Part shown: one piece after another, positions 51,442-60,483 of the stretch
Position numbering within the stretch: the stretch's first letter is position 1
Layout of the letters: each line of letters opens with the position of its first letter
DNA from: an uncultured Muribaculaceae bacterium
Lineage (GTDB): Bacteria > Bacteroidota > Bacteroidia > Bacteroidales > Muribaculaceae
Reading direction: 5' to 3'
Assembly (NCBI GenBank): GCA_910584495.1
Contig: CAJUAR010000005.1
Coordinates: 1 to 61,048, forward strand
DNA length: 61,048 nt
Notes under the pieces: model-generated
Told to the model about the DNA's origin: nothing
Databases searched by the model: none
The model's input: the letters and a program-made list of their open reading frames with translations, nothing else
Made by a program: the position numbers and the translations under genes

Positions 51442-54400
51442 TTAGAAAGTGAGTTCGAGACCGACAGAGTAGGTGCGGTACTGAGGATAGGCTTTGCCGG
51501 CACCGCCGTCGTATACAGAATCGGCGCTTTGCAGGGCTTCGGGGTCGAAGATTTTCAGCTTGGTGAAGGTGAAGAGGTTTTCGGCCGAGAAGTAGAGGCG
51601 TGCCTTGCGGATCCATTTTGAGAGACCTGCGTTTTCGGGGAGTGTGAAGCCCACAGTGAGGTTTTTCAGACGCAGATAGGAGGCATCCTGAAGGAAGCGG
51701 TCGCTGTTGTAGATGTTGTTCTTGTCGGTGCGCAGACGTCCGTAGTAGGAGTCCATGTTGGCGCCCAGTTCGCTGTCGGCGAAGCGGAAGTAGTCAAGGT
51801 GGTCCACAAAGGGAGTGAACTGCCACGGGCCGCCGCCGAAGCCGAAGAATGTCGATGTACCCCATGGCTGGTTCTCACCGCCGCCGATGAAGAAGTCGCG
51901 TTTGCCAATGCCCTGGAAGTAGGCGCGGAAGTCGATGAATTTCCACTGGGCCTCGAGGGTGAAGCTGTAGGCGTAGCGGGGTGTAGAGTTACCGATTACG
52001 GTAATGTCGCCATGGTCGTTGAGGGTGGCGCTGCCTTCGTTGATGGCGGGGTTGTCGTCGAGGTTGGCGTACATCAAGTCGCCGCCGCCCCAGTTGTTGC
52101 CAAGCGCGCTCTGAGAGTGAACGGCCTGGTAGTCAGCCATTTCTTTGTCGCTTTTTGCTATGCCAACAACTCTGTAGCCCCATATTTCGCCGTAGGTCTT
52201 GCCCTGGTACCATTTGCGCACTTCGTTGGTGGGCGAATCGTATTTGGTTACGACGGTTTTGTAGTCGGACAGCGATGCGCTGATGCTGTAGGAGAAGTCC
52301 TTGTTGATGCGGTCGCGCCACGAAAGCTCGATTTCCCAGCCGCGTGTGCGGAGCTCGGCGTTGTTTGTTTTGGGAGCGTCGCCACCGAATACGCCGGGGA
52401 GAGCCATTGCCGGACCTACCATGTCTTTGGTCGTACGCTGGTACCAGTCGAATGCACCCTGCAGGCGGGAGTTCAAAAGGCCGAAGTCGACACCGGCACC
52501 GGCATTTTCAATCTTCTCCCATGTGAGGTTTGTTGAGAAAGGTGCGTAGACGGGGAGGATAGTGGCCTGGCTGCCGCCGAGCACTACATTGCCGCCCGAT
52601 GTGGTCATTTGCTGGTAGAAGGGATAGAACGACGATGTGTTCTGGTTGCCGAGCACACCGTAGCTGCCGCGGAGCTTGAGGTAGTTGCAAATGCCGGTGA
52701 ATTTTTCCCAGAATTTTTCCTGAGCCACGTTCCAGCCCACGGAAACCGAGGGGAAGTAGCCCCAGCGCTGGTCTTTGGGGAAACGCGAGGCACCGTCGCC
52801 GCGCATGTTCACTTCAAGCATATAGCGGTCGTCGTAGTTGTAGTTCAGACGGCCGAAGAAGCCCACCGAGCTCCATTCTCCCTTGCTCTCTGATACCATG
52901 GTGCTTTCGCCGCCAGTTTCGGAGGGGATGAAGGGGGTGTCGGGAATGGGAGTGTTGGAAGTGGCTACACGGTCGATTTCGCGCTTATAGTACTCTGTCT
53001 GCATACCGATGAGCACTTTGAAATTGTGCTTGTCGGCCAATTTGAACGAATAGTCGGTGTAGAAGTTGGTTGTGAAGTAGTTGATTGAGGTGTTTGCTTT
53101 TTCGTAATATGATTCGCCGGCGGAGGGATATACGTCGAATGTGCCGTTGGGGCGGATGATGTGCTTCGCCGACACACCCTCGAGGACCTGCAGTGGAATG
53201 GGGTTGCCGTCGGGCCCGGTAACGCTGATGGGCTTGAACTGGCGGGTGTAGGGATTGTTTTCTATGCGGCTGTTGATTTCAGCGTGAATCTGCCAGTCCT
53301 TGATAGGTTCGATGGTGAGGTTGGCCTGGTTGTAGAACTGCTGTGTCTTGGTTGTTTCGCGTCCGCCTTCGGTGATGGCCTGCATCATCGATTTGGGGTG
53401 GAACTCGCCGTTGGGCAGATAGATAGGTTCTGTCGCATAGCGGCGGCCGAGGTTATGGTAGAAGAGCGAGTTTAGGGCCGAGGGTTTGTTGTTGTCGGTG
53501 GAGATGATGCGCGAGGTCCAGTTGAAGTTCACATATTTGTTGAACTTGATGTTCACCTTGCCGGTGAGGGCGAGACGAGTGTACTTTTCATCTGCGTATT
53601 TGAAGATACCGTGCTGGTCGAGGTAGTTGCCGGAGAAATAGTATTTCACTTTGTCGTTGCCGCCTGTCACCGATGCGTTGTGTTCGTCGGAGATGGCCAC
53701 GTCCTTCATGTACCAGTCGTACCATGCGCTGTTGCCCCAGCTCTGGAAGTTTTCTTTCCATTTTGTCGGACTTTCGGCTTCGGTGGCGAACTCCAGCTTG
53801 CCGAGCTGGAAGTCCTTGATTTTTTGAAGCATGTTGGGACCGAACTGTATGCGGCCGCCCGAGTTGAGGTAGGCTTCGTTCACCATCAGGGCCATGGTGT
53901 AGCTGTCGACAGTGTGGGGAATGTTCTTGGGTGTCTGGAAACGAACATTGCCCGAGTAGTTGACGCGGGTTCCCATTTCGGAGCCGCTCTTGGTCGTTAC
54001 GAGCACAACGCCGAAGGGCGCGCGCGAACCGTAGATCGAGGCCGCAGCGGCATCCTTGAGCACTGAGATGTTCTCGATGTCGTTGGGGTTGATTGTGCTC
54101 AGGTCGCCTTCCATGCCATCGATGAGAACCAGAGGCGACGAGTTGGAACCTTCGCCGATCGAGCCCACACCGCGTATGTTGATGTTCATCTCGCCGCCGG
54201 GAGCACCACCTGCATCATTGGTGATGTTAAGACCGGCCACAGCGCCCTGAAGGCCCTGCACGGCGTTGCTCAGAGGACGGCTTTCGAGCACTTCGCTGTC
54301 GATGGTCTTGACAGCGCCTGTGGCATTTATTTTTTTCTGTGTGCCATAGCCCACCACAACTACTTCGTTGAGGGCTGTTGAGCTGTCTTTGAGACGCACT

Positions 54401-54669
54401 TCAACTTTGTCGCGGCCGTTGAGGGCTATTTCCTGGGTCTCCATTCCTATGTATGACACCACAATTGTGGCTTTGAGAGAGCTGACGCGCAGCGAGAAAT
54501 TGCCGTCGATATCGGTTACGGCTCCTTTGCCTTCATGTCCTTTTTCGAAGACTGAAGCACCGATGGCAGTGTCGCCCGACGGTTCGTAGACGGTGCCCGT
54601 CACTGTTGCCTGTGCAAGTGCTGCGAGGCTAACTACCATGCACACCAGCGTGAGGATATACTTTTTCAT
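51442..54669 (-). CDS. SusC-family TonB-dependent transporter (host-glycan PUL)
   Basis: This 1075-residue outer-membrane transporter has a signal peptide ending near residue 20 (LAALAQ). A carboxypeptidase-regulatory-like domain spans about 21-95, followed by NEVVVVGYGTQKK, a plug with LVLIDGMEGD and the barrel ending in LELTF. It has no STN domain, so regulation is not via a sigma/anti-sigma pair. The regulator fragment at 60480 is the likely controller. It lies 33 bp after the small lipoprotein gene. The ligand is inferred from the enzyme set. Confidence 0.94.
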   Translation of the reverse strand: MKKYILTLVCMVVSLAALAQATVTGTVYEPSGDTAIGASVFEKGHEGKGAVTDIDGNFSLRVSSLKATIVVSYIGMETQEIALNGRDKVEVRLKDSSTALNEVVVVGYGTQKKINATGAVKTIDSEVLESRPLSNAVQGLQGAVAGLNITNDAGGAPGGEMNINIRGVGSIGEGSNSSPLVLIDGMEGDLSTINPNDIENISVLKDAAAASIYGSRAPFGVVLVTTKSGSEMGTRVNYSGNVRFQTPKNIPHTVDSYTMALMVNEAYLNSGGRIQFGPNMLQKIKDFQLGKLEFATEAESPTKWKENFQSWGNSAWYDWYMKDVAISDEHNASVTGGNDKVKYYFSGNYLDQHGIFKYADEKYTRLALTGKVNIKFNKYVNFNWTSRIISTDNNKPSALNSLFYHNLGRRYATEPIYLPNGEFHPKSMMQAITEGGRETTKTQQFYNQANLTIEPIKDWQIHAEINSRIENNPYTRQFKPISVTGPDGNPIPLQVLEGVSAKHIIRPNGTFDVYPSAGESYYEKANTSINYFTTNFYTDYSFKLADKHNFKVLIGMQTEYYKREIDRVATSNTPIPDTPFIPSETGGESTMVSESKGEWSSVGFFGRLNYNYDDRYMLEVNMRGDGASRFPKDQRWGYFPSVSVGWNVAQEKFWEKFTGICNYLKLRGSYGVLGNQNTSSFYPFYQQMTTSGGNVVLGGSQATILPVYAPFSTNLTWEKIENAGAGVDFGLLNSRLQGAFDWYQRTTKDMVGPAMALPGVFGGDAPKTNNAELRTRGWEIELSWRDRINKDFSYSISASLSDYKTVVTKYDSPTNEVRKWYQGKTYGEIWGYRVVGIAKSDKEMADYQAVHSQSALGNNWGGGDLMYANLDDNPAINEGSATLNDHGDITVIGNSTPRYAYSFTLEAQWKFIDFRAYFQGIGKRDFFIGGGENQPWGTSTFFGFGGGPWQFTPFVDHLDYFRFADSELGANMDSYYGRLRTDKNNIYNSDRFLQDASYLRLKNLTVGFTLPENAGLSKWIRKARLYFSAENLFTFTKLKIFDPEALQSADSVYDGGAGKAYPQYRTYSVGLELTF

Positions 54670-54702
54670 TGCTGTATGGTTCTTTGGTTTTCTGCTTGTT
54701 GT

Positions 54703-55308
54703 TTATTTGTTGTGAGCCAGGCCGTAGTGGCGGAAGTAGAGGCGGAACATCAATGTGCTGTCGCGAGTGAAAACATCTTGTTTCACAATGTGCTTCGACA
54801 GGTCGTTCTTGAATTGTTTCACCGAGAAGAGGAAGGCACCGTCGCCGCCGCCGGTAGAGCTGGCATTGACCACCGAATACCAAGTCACTGCATTGACAAG
54901 CTCCGGAGCACGCCAGTTGGCGTTGCTTTTGATGTCGAGCGACATGGTGTCAAGTGCTACACCTTCGAACGAGGGGAAGAAAATCGTGTCGAACTCAACA
55001 AGTTTGGCAGTGATTTTGCTTAGATAGAACTTCTCTTCGGTGCTGATCTGGAGCTTGCCGTCTGTGCCGAGAATAGGGTTGCCTTCAGCATCTTTCACAG
55101 TGTCGTAGACATTGTAATAATAATGGTAGGTGGTGTCGATAGTTCGAGCCACCGACAAGGGGTAGACCTGTCCGTTTGTGAGCGAACGAATATTCGTCAA
55201 CTCAAGAACTGACTTCATACCAAAGTCGCCCGGGTTCTTCGGGTCGTCTTCGCAAGCTGCAACCGAGGCCATAAGACAGGCTGCTGCAATGTAAAGAAGT
55301 TTTTTCAT
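54703..55308 (-). CDS. Small surface lipoprotein of unknown function
   Basis: This 201-residue lipoprotein (VAAC, C19, then EDDPKNPGDFG) has a clear acidic surface-export-type tag. I do not recognise a family with certainty. The pattern DIKSNANWRAPELVNAVTWYSVV, then GDGAFLFSV, resembles a BACON-like or other Ig-fold domain often found in Bacteroidetes glycan-binding proteins. Its position between the GH18 gene and susC suggests an accessory glycan-binding protein displayed beside the transporter. No catalytic residues are apparent. Confidence 0.6.
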   Translation of the reverse strand: MKKLLYIAAACLMASVAACEDDPKNPGDFGMKSVLELTNIRSLTNGQVYPLSVARTIDTTYHYYYNVYDTVKDAEGNPILGTDGKLQISTEEKFYLSKITAKLVEFDTIFFPSFEGVALDTMSLDIKSNANWRAPELVNAVTWYSVVNASSTGGGDGAFLFSVKQFKNDLSKHIVKQDVFTRDSTLMFRLYFRHYGLAHNK

Positions 55309-55328
55309 TTGATTATATGTGTTTAGGT

Positions 55329-57857
55329 TTATTGTTTTATGATTTTTGCTGTTGTACGTGTTCCGTCGGCACTTTTAGCTACAACAATATAAACACCATT
55401 GTCCAGGGAAGAAATGTTCATTGTCGAGCCTTTGGTTTGGGCGATGACAGAACCAGCGATATTACATACTTCGATGCTTTTTGCCATGCCGTTGGTAGAT
55501 AATTCGCTATTTTTGTTCAGAATCACAAAATGTGTGCCGTTATCAGCAATAATTTCGTTTATTCCAGAATTGCGATGATTGACGGAAACTTTGTCTACTA
55601 CCTTTTCAACGTTTGAGTTAAGACCGTAGGAGCACCATTTAGCCATGTTGTATTTGTGCTCTACAGGCACATCATTGCCCATGTCCCAGTAGAAGATGCC
55701 TCCCAGACCCTGCTCTACGGAGTAACGTGCTCGTTTATAGGTCTGCAGTGGTCCGTCGAAATAGTAGGTTATGCCGTTCATTTCCTTGAAGTCTACTTCT
55801 TCATTGGGTGTGTAGTCTCCGTCTAAGAAACCGTTGCGCACACCGCTGATGGGAGTGACCGAGGTTCCGTTCTGCTGTCCGCGAGAAGTTGTTGTCGCAT
55901 ACGAGGTAATGATTTTTTCTTTGGGAAATCCATGATTGACAAATGCCTGGCACATTTTTTCGAAATGGCTGTAATACGAATGTATTGGCTGCGGGCCATA
56001 CTGCTGGAATGTGAAGCCGTCGACATATTGCATTTTGTCCTTGGGGAATCCGTAGGCAACATTGTGGCACGAAATGTTGAAGCTTTTACCTTCGGGGAGA
56101 GCATTTCGGATATCTTCGGCAAGCATGCCGAGAGTGGTCTGGTTGCCATATTGCCATTCAAGGTCGAGTTCAACCCCATCGTATCCCTCGGAGAGTGCCG
56201 CCAGGTCGGCTGCGAAAATTTTGCGTTTTGTAGAGCTGGAGATTGTTGATTCCCAGCCATCGTGACTTTTTACCGAAATACGCACTTCGTAACCGCCGTA
56301 GCCTTTGTAAGCCTCGAGCATGATGTTGCGCCACGAATCCTGGGAGTAGCTGTTAAATCCAAGGTCGTCGGCCTTGTCGTATCGATAATAGCCTCTGCCT
56401 TCTTTTAATATATCGGCGGTCTGAGTGATTCCCAGACCCGGCATCGGAGCCCCGTTGTTTTTATGACCTTTTATGGTGTTTATATCAAAATTGCCTCGTG
56501 TAAAGAAGATTGTTTCGTCGAGCTTGCCTTTGAAACCTTTGCCTATCAGAAGCGGACATTCCTCGTTGCCGGTGGGCACATTGAAAATTTCGCTGTCGCT
56601 GAGAGTGCGGCTTGCCACCACTTCCGTGCCGTTGAGGATGAAAAGAAAAGTGAAGCGACCTTCCTGGGCACCATCCAGTGGGCTTATGGCTATGTGATTC
56701 CATTTGCCGGGTTCCACTTTGTTCATAATCGCATATTTGTGACCGTCCACCGATACATTCATCACATGCCGTTCTTCTTCTCCCAGACGGAGCGATATAC
56801 CTTTAGAACCATCGGCATTTTCTTTCTCGAACAAACTGGCACCTTCGGCCCATTCTTCAACATAGAACCACGTTTCGAACGTATATGAGATGTTGCTGAG
56901 ATTGAAGAGGTCTTTTCCGCAGTCGAACCATGCCTCGCCATCGAAGCTTGCCACACCCTGGCGGCCTTCGAACTGTGCAAGATGGCTTAGTTTGCCACAT
57001 ATAGTACCGTGGCTGTTGGGAGAGACGTACCGGAGGTGTCCCGAAGGCAGACTTTCTATGCCGAGAATAATGAGTTCGTTGCTAAGCAGATATTGTTCGG
57101 CCGGTATGGCGCGGTCGTAGAAACGTTCGTTTGCGGTATATGCCGCGTTGATACGGTAGCGCATGGCTTCGTTGTCGCACACCACCTTTGATACGGAGCC
57201 CTTGGCTATTCCGTGGTTGTTGAACTGGTTGTCGGCGAGCTCGTCCCACACTGCAGTCTGTTCTACAATTTCTTGACAACCTGTCTGGTCGAATTTATAG
57301 TATGCAGCCAAAGCGTCGCGTTGCGGACACCATTGGTTGAGTGTATTCTTGATGAAATAATTGAAATCGTCTGTAAGTACGTCGTTCCACAGACGCACCT
57401 CGTCGATTTTACCTTTGTAATTGCCGCCTATGGTCAGATTGCCGGTATCGACGGGTATGGCGGCAAGTTTGCCTGAAAACCTTTCGGAGCCGTCAATCAT
57501 TATTTTACCTTGTCCGGCATCGCATATAATTGTAACTTGGAACCAGTTTCCTGCAGATAGACCGGAAGAAGCGGCTGTTGCTGTTTCCGAACCGGCGCAG
57601 AACACCAAGGAGCCTTCACTGCCGAGTTTCAGACTCCATGCATCACCTGCGCCAATGACACCGGCTCCTTCTGTCCATTCGTCGGGGCATAGCCACACCT
57701 GGATTGAATAGCTGTTCAGATTTGAAAATTTCTGCGATTGACCGCAATCGACCGTGCCATCTTCGGCAAGAGCCAGGGCCATATTTTCTGCCACGGCATT
57801 GGCGTTTGTGATTGAGCCTGCGCACAGAGCGCACGCAAGAATCAGATTTTTGTTCAT
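55329..57857 (-). CDS. GH18 glycosidase with two LamG-like domains and a sorting-type C-terminus
   Basis: This 842-residue secreted protein (signal peptide to about residue 21) has two concanavalin-like/LamG domains (about 27-170 and 305-460), a GH18 barrel (about 480-765) and a short C-terminal domain (about 770-842, IEVCNIAGSVIAQ, DNGVYIVVAKS). The GH18 motif is DGVELDLE (560-567): the third position, normally Asp, is Glu (E563), while D565 and the acid E567 are kept. GH18 enzymes in such loci are usually endo-beta-N-acetylglucosaminidases cutting N-glycans, or chitinases. The LamG modules would bind glycans. It is 20 bp upstream of the small lipoprotein gene. Confidence 0.82.
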   Translation of the reverse strand: MNKNLILACALCAGSITNANAVAENMALALAEDGTVDCGQSQKFSNLNSYSIQVWLCPDEWTEGAGVIGAGDAWSLKLGSEGSLVFCAGSETATAASSGLSAGNWFQVTIICDAGQGKIMIDGSERFSGKLAAIPVDTGNLTIGGNYKGKIDEVRLWNDVLTDDFNYFIKNTLNQWCPQRDALAAYYKFDQTGCQEIVEQTAVWDELADNQFNNHGIAKGSVSKVVCDNEAMRYRINAAYTANERFYDRAIPAEQYLLSNELIILGIESLPSGHLRYVSPNSHGTICGKLSHLAQFEGRQGVASFDGEAWFDCGKDLFNLSNISYTFETWFYVEEWAEGASLFEKENADGSKGISLRLGEEERHVMNVSVDGHKYAIMNKVEPGKWNHIAISPLDGAQEGRFTFLFILNGTEVVASRTLSDSEIFNVPTGNEECPLLIGKGFKGKLDETIFFTRGNFDINTIKGHKNNGAPMPGLGITQTADILKEGRGYYRYDKADDLGFNSYSQDSWRNIMLEAYKGYGGYEVRISVKSHDGWESTISSSTKRKIFAADLAALSEGYDGVELDLEWQYGNQTTLGMLAEDIRNALPEGKSFNISCHNVAYGFPKDKMQYVDGFTFQQYGPQPIHSYYSHFEKMCQAFVNHGFPKEKIITSYATTTSRGQQNGTSVTPISGVRNGFLDGDYTPNEEVDFKEMNGITYYFDGPLQTYKRARYSVEQGLGGIFYWDMGNDVPVEHKYNMAKWCSYGLNSNVEKVVDKVSVNHRNSGINEIIADNGTHFVILNKNSELSTNGMAKSIEVCNIAGSVIAQTKGSTMNISSLDNGVYIVVAKSADGTRTTAKIIKQ

Positions 57858-57902
57858 AAATTGTGAAATGGACTTGAATTTTCAAGATTTAAGGTATAGA
57901 GC

Positions 57903-57930
57903 AGGGACGAGCTTGTGGTGCCTCGTCCCT
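57903..57930. other. Intercistronic stem-loop before the GH18 gene
   Basis: A 9-bp perfect stem AGGGACGAG (57903-57911) pairs with CTCGTCCCT (57922-57930) around a 10-nt loop. It sits in the 100-bp gap between the first secreted-protein gene and the GH18 gene. Without a T-run it may stabilise or process the operon mRNA, or attenuate it, allowing the first gene a different level. Confidence 0.55.
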
Positions 57931-57957
57931 ACTGCTAAGATATAAGGTATATGTAGA

Positions 57958-59061
57958 TTATTTTACGAGCACTTTAGCAGCTTTGCCGCCAACGCGTGCC
58001 ACGTAGAGTCCTTTTGCAAGTGTAACTTCTTTACCCTGGGCAACTTTGGCACCGGCCATGTTGAACACTTCGGCAGCGGCGCTGAATGTGATGGTATTGC
58101 CGTTGACGCTGAAGGTAAAGTTGTTGTCGGCACTTTCGATGCCTTTTACACCGGAAGAAGGCTTGCCGGGATGGAGAGTGATGAAGTTCTTTGTGGCGGA
58201 GTTAGTTACAATTGCATCGGGGCTGATGGCTGTGAAACGGATTTCGCGGATGAATATGGTCTTTCCTGCAATGCCGCCGGGGTAGTTGATGGCTATGCGC
58301 ATGGGCAGGTAGGTTTTGCCTTCGTCGCTTCCGTCGGGAGCATCGGTGATGAATGTATATTCACACCAACGAGTGGGGTCCCATACAAATTCTTCGGTGT
58401 CGGGGTCTTCAACCCAGTTGTCACCGGCAGTCCAGGCTGCATTAGCGGAATCGGACGGACGCATGCCGTTCTCCATAGTTTTGGGCTGGACAGTGTTGAC
58501 GGCATTATCACCGTTACCGTAGTTGTTGGCATATACATTATAGGTGATTTTAACCTCTATTTTGTTTGCCTTGGTATAGGGGGTGTTTTTGGGGTCCATA
58601 AAGAAGTTGAGGTTGCCCCAGTTGAATGTGCCTCCCGTTTTTGCGGTGATTTCGTAGTCGTAGCCGGTTGCTGCTTTGAGGGCTTCGACAACATTGCTGT
58701 TGGCATCGTTGAAGGTGAAGCATTTGCCGATTTCGCCGCCGAGGTCTACAAGCTGAAGGCCTGCGCACACATTGCCGAAATGTCCGGCTTCGTGGTTCCA
58801 ATATTGGCCGCCGCCGATGATGAGCAGACCGTCTTTCCAGTATTTGTCGGCTTCGAGTACTGTCCATGTGCTGGCGTTGCCTGGAAGGTCGCCGGCGCTG
58901 TTGATGCCCTGGAGGTTCGCTCCGTGGATGCCGTGGGGATAGATGGGCACGAGTTCGTCGGCCTGATAGAATTTGTAGGCTGCAGGTGTGATATCTTCCT
59001 GCGCAAGAAGGGCTCCTGTCCCAATAAGGGCCATGGCTGCCAGAAGTACAACTTTCTTCAT
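57958..59061 (-). CDS. Secreted protein of unknown function with type IX-like C-terminal domain
   Basis: This 367-residue protein has a signal peptide (to about residue 20, GALLAQ) and no lipobox. I do not recognise the main body. It is rich in Trp, Asn and Gly (WNHEAGHFGNVCAGLQLVDL, WGNLNFFMDP) and looks like a beta-sandwich, possibly glycan-binding. The last 70 residues (NFTFSVNGNTITFSA, VFNMAGAKVAQ, GLYVARVGGKAAKVLVK) match the pattern of type IX secretion sorting domains. It is the first gene of the host-glycan operon, separated from GH18 by a hairpin. No known enzyme motif is seen. Confidence 0.6.
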   Translation of the reverse strand: MKKVVLLAAMALIGTGALLAQEDITPAAYKFYQADELVPIYPHGIHGANLQGINSAGDLPGNASTWTVLEADKYWKDGLLIIGGGQYWNHEAGHFGNVCAGLQLVDLGGEIGKCFTFNDANSNVVEALKAATGYDYEITAKTGGTFNWGNLNFFMDPKNTPYTKANKIEVKITYNVYANNYGNGDNAVNTVQPKTMENGMRPSDSANAAWTAGDNWVEDPDTEEFVWDPTRWCEYTFITDAPDGSDEGKTYLPMRIAINYPGGIAGKTIFIREIRFTAISPDAIVTNSATKNFITLHPGKPSSGVKGIESADNNFTFSVNGNTITFSAAAEVFNMAGAKVAQGKEVTLAKGLYVARVGGKAAKVLVK

Positions 59062-59143
59062 GTTACAGATTTTTTAGTTAATAAAATATGAGATAGACTG
59101 ATTATGTATATTTTCGAAAAGGCGTTTGTCCCTTTTGATGTTG

Positions 59144-59151
59144 CAAAATTA
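59144..59151 (-). promoter_or_regulatory. Candidate -7 element of the host-glycan operon
   Basis: On the minus strand, TAATTTTG fits TAnnTTTG exactly and is extended by TTA upstream. No TTTG lies 19-21 bp upstream, which would fit a promoter needing an activator such as the sensor-regulator encoded at 60480. The leader would be about 75 nt. Confidence 0.35.
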
Positions 59152-59286
59152 TAATGACATTTTTTATTTGGATTCAGTTTGTTTCCGAGAATTGTTCGAT
59201 TTTGCACAAAAACTGTGATAGTAATCAGGAATGTGGATGTTTTGGATTATTTCGGAAATATGAAAGCAAAAATCGAACATCAAAAT

Positions 59287-59317
59287 TATGAAACGAAGAC
59301 AAAAAATTGTAATTTCG
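59287..59317 (+). promoter_or_regulatory. Candidate promoter of the sialidase/regulator pair
   Basis: TAATTTCG (59310-59317) is one mismatch from the -7 consensus. TATG (59287-59290), 19 bp upstream, is one mismatch from TTTG. The leader to the chosen ATG at 59353 would be about 30 nt. It supports the shorter start of the sialidase gene. Confidence 0.35.
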
Positions 59318-59352
59318 CACAAAGTTATTCAGTATCTAATTTTATATCTCCG

Positions 59353-60483
59353 ATGGGAAAATTTTTGACTTCATTTTTTGTGGGGTTTTTAGCCATGCAG
59401 CCCCTTGGAGCGACAGGTGTTTCTCCCACTGTCCCTGCCGACAATCCGGCTGTTGAAACTCGTTCCATGCTCTTCGCCGGCGGCGACGGAGTATCGCGTT
59501 TCTACCGCATTCCCGCTATCGTCACCACACCTGGCGGCACGCTTGTGGCCGTTGCCGACCGCCGCCTCGACAGCAACAAGGACCTTCCGGGACGCATTGA
59601 TGTTGTTTGCCGCACCAGCACCGACGGCGGTGCATCGTGGGGTGAGACTGTGACTGTGGCCCGAAACGACAGCACCGGAGGTTACGGCGATCCTGCTCTC
59701 GGCGTTTCGCCCGATGGTGACTTGGTGTGTGTGATGACGCACGGCCAAGGTCTGTGGGAGTCAGAGATCGGCAGTCACCCTCGGATTTGCGTGAGCCGAA
59801 GCGGTGATGAGGGCAAATCATGGGCGGCACCCGTCGATATTACCGGGTCCTTATATTCCCAGATAGAGGGTCAAGCTCCGGTGAAAGCCGTAAGTGCTTT
59901 TGCCACTTCAGGAAGAATTCTTACCGATAGCAAGGGTAATATGTGGTTTGTGCTTATAGGACGCCCACATCTTAAAAAGTGGACAGAACTTTATTGTTAT
60001 GCCTGCAAAAGCACCGACGGCGGCCGCTCGTGGGTGTCGATGCCCGTTGCTGTCGACGAAGATGCCGATGAATCTAAAATTGCAGAATTGTCCGACGGCA
60101 GTTTGCTTATGAGCATACGCAACCGTCGCAAAGGCTGGCGTAAATTTTCGCTTAGCAAAGACGGCGGGAAGACATGGACCAAGGCCGCGCTGTCGACAAC
60201 ACTGCCCGATCCTGCATGTAACGGCGACATAGTGGCACTCGAGAATGGAAAATTGCTTCATACCATCTGCGACAGTCATAGCGACCGTACGGCGGTTAGT
60301 CTCTTTTCGTCGGACGATTCAGGCACAACATGGAAAAAACTCATCGAGGTATGCCCGGTTGGGAGTGCCTATTCGGCTATGACAACTATGCCCGATGGAC
60401 GCGTGGGCATTCTTGTTGAAGAAGCTTCGAGCCTCGGTGGTTTTAGAATTTGGTTCACAAGGCTGAATATTAATAATTTATGA
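59353..60483 (+). CDS. GH33 exo-alpha-sialidase
   Basis: I start this at the ATG at 59353 (376 residues), which gives a signal peptide (MGKFLTSFFVGFLAMQPLGA). The longer frame begins with TTG at 59179 and adds 58 residues lying over the probable promoter. The FRIP-type motif is YRIP (51-54) and five Asp-boxes follow (STDGGASW, SGDEGKSW, STDGGRSW, SKDGGKTW and a degenerate SSDDSGTTW). The acid D83 is in GRIDVV. The six-bladed propeller would release terminal sialic acid from mucin or N-glycans. The stop overlaps the regulator start by 4 nt (ATGA), coupling enzyme and sensor. Confidence 0.9.
   Translation: MGKFLTSFFVGFLAMQPLGATGVSPTVPADNPAVETRSMLFAGGDGVSRFYRIPAIVTTPGGTLVAVADRRLDSNKDLPGRIDVVCRTSTDGGASWGETVTVARNDSTGGYGDPALGVSPDGDLVCVMTHGQGLWESEIGSHPRICVSRSGDEGKSWAAPVDITGSLYSQIEGQAPVKAVSAFATSGRILTDSKGNMWFVLIGRPHLKKWTELYCYACKSTDGGRSWVSMPVAVDEDADESKIAELSDGSLLMSIRNRRKGWRKFSLSKDGGKTWTKAALSTTLPDPACNGDIVALENGKLLHTICDSHSDRTAVSLFSSDDSGTTWKKLIEVCPVGSAYSAMTTMPDGRVGILVEEASSLGGFRIWFTRLNINNL

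Noticed and set aside
59179..59352. N-terminal extension of the sialidase
   Set aside because: It starts with TTG, covers the candidate promoter and would bury the signal peptide at residue 59.
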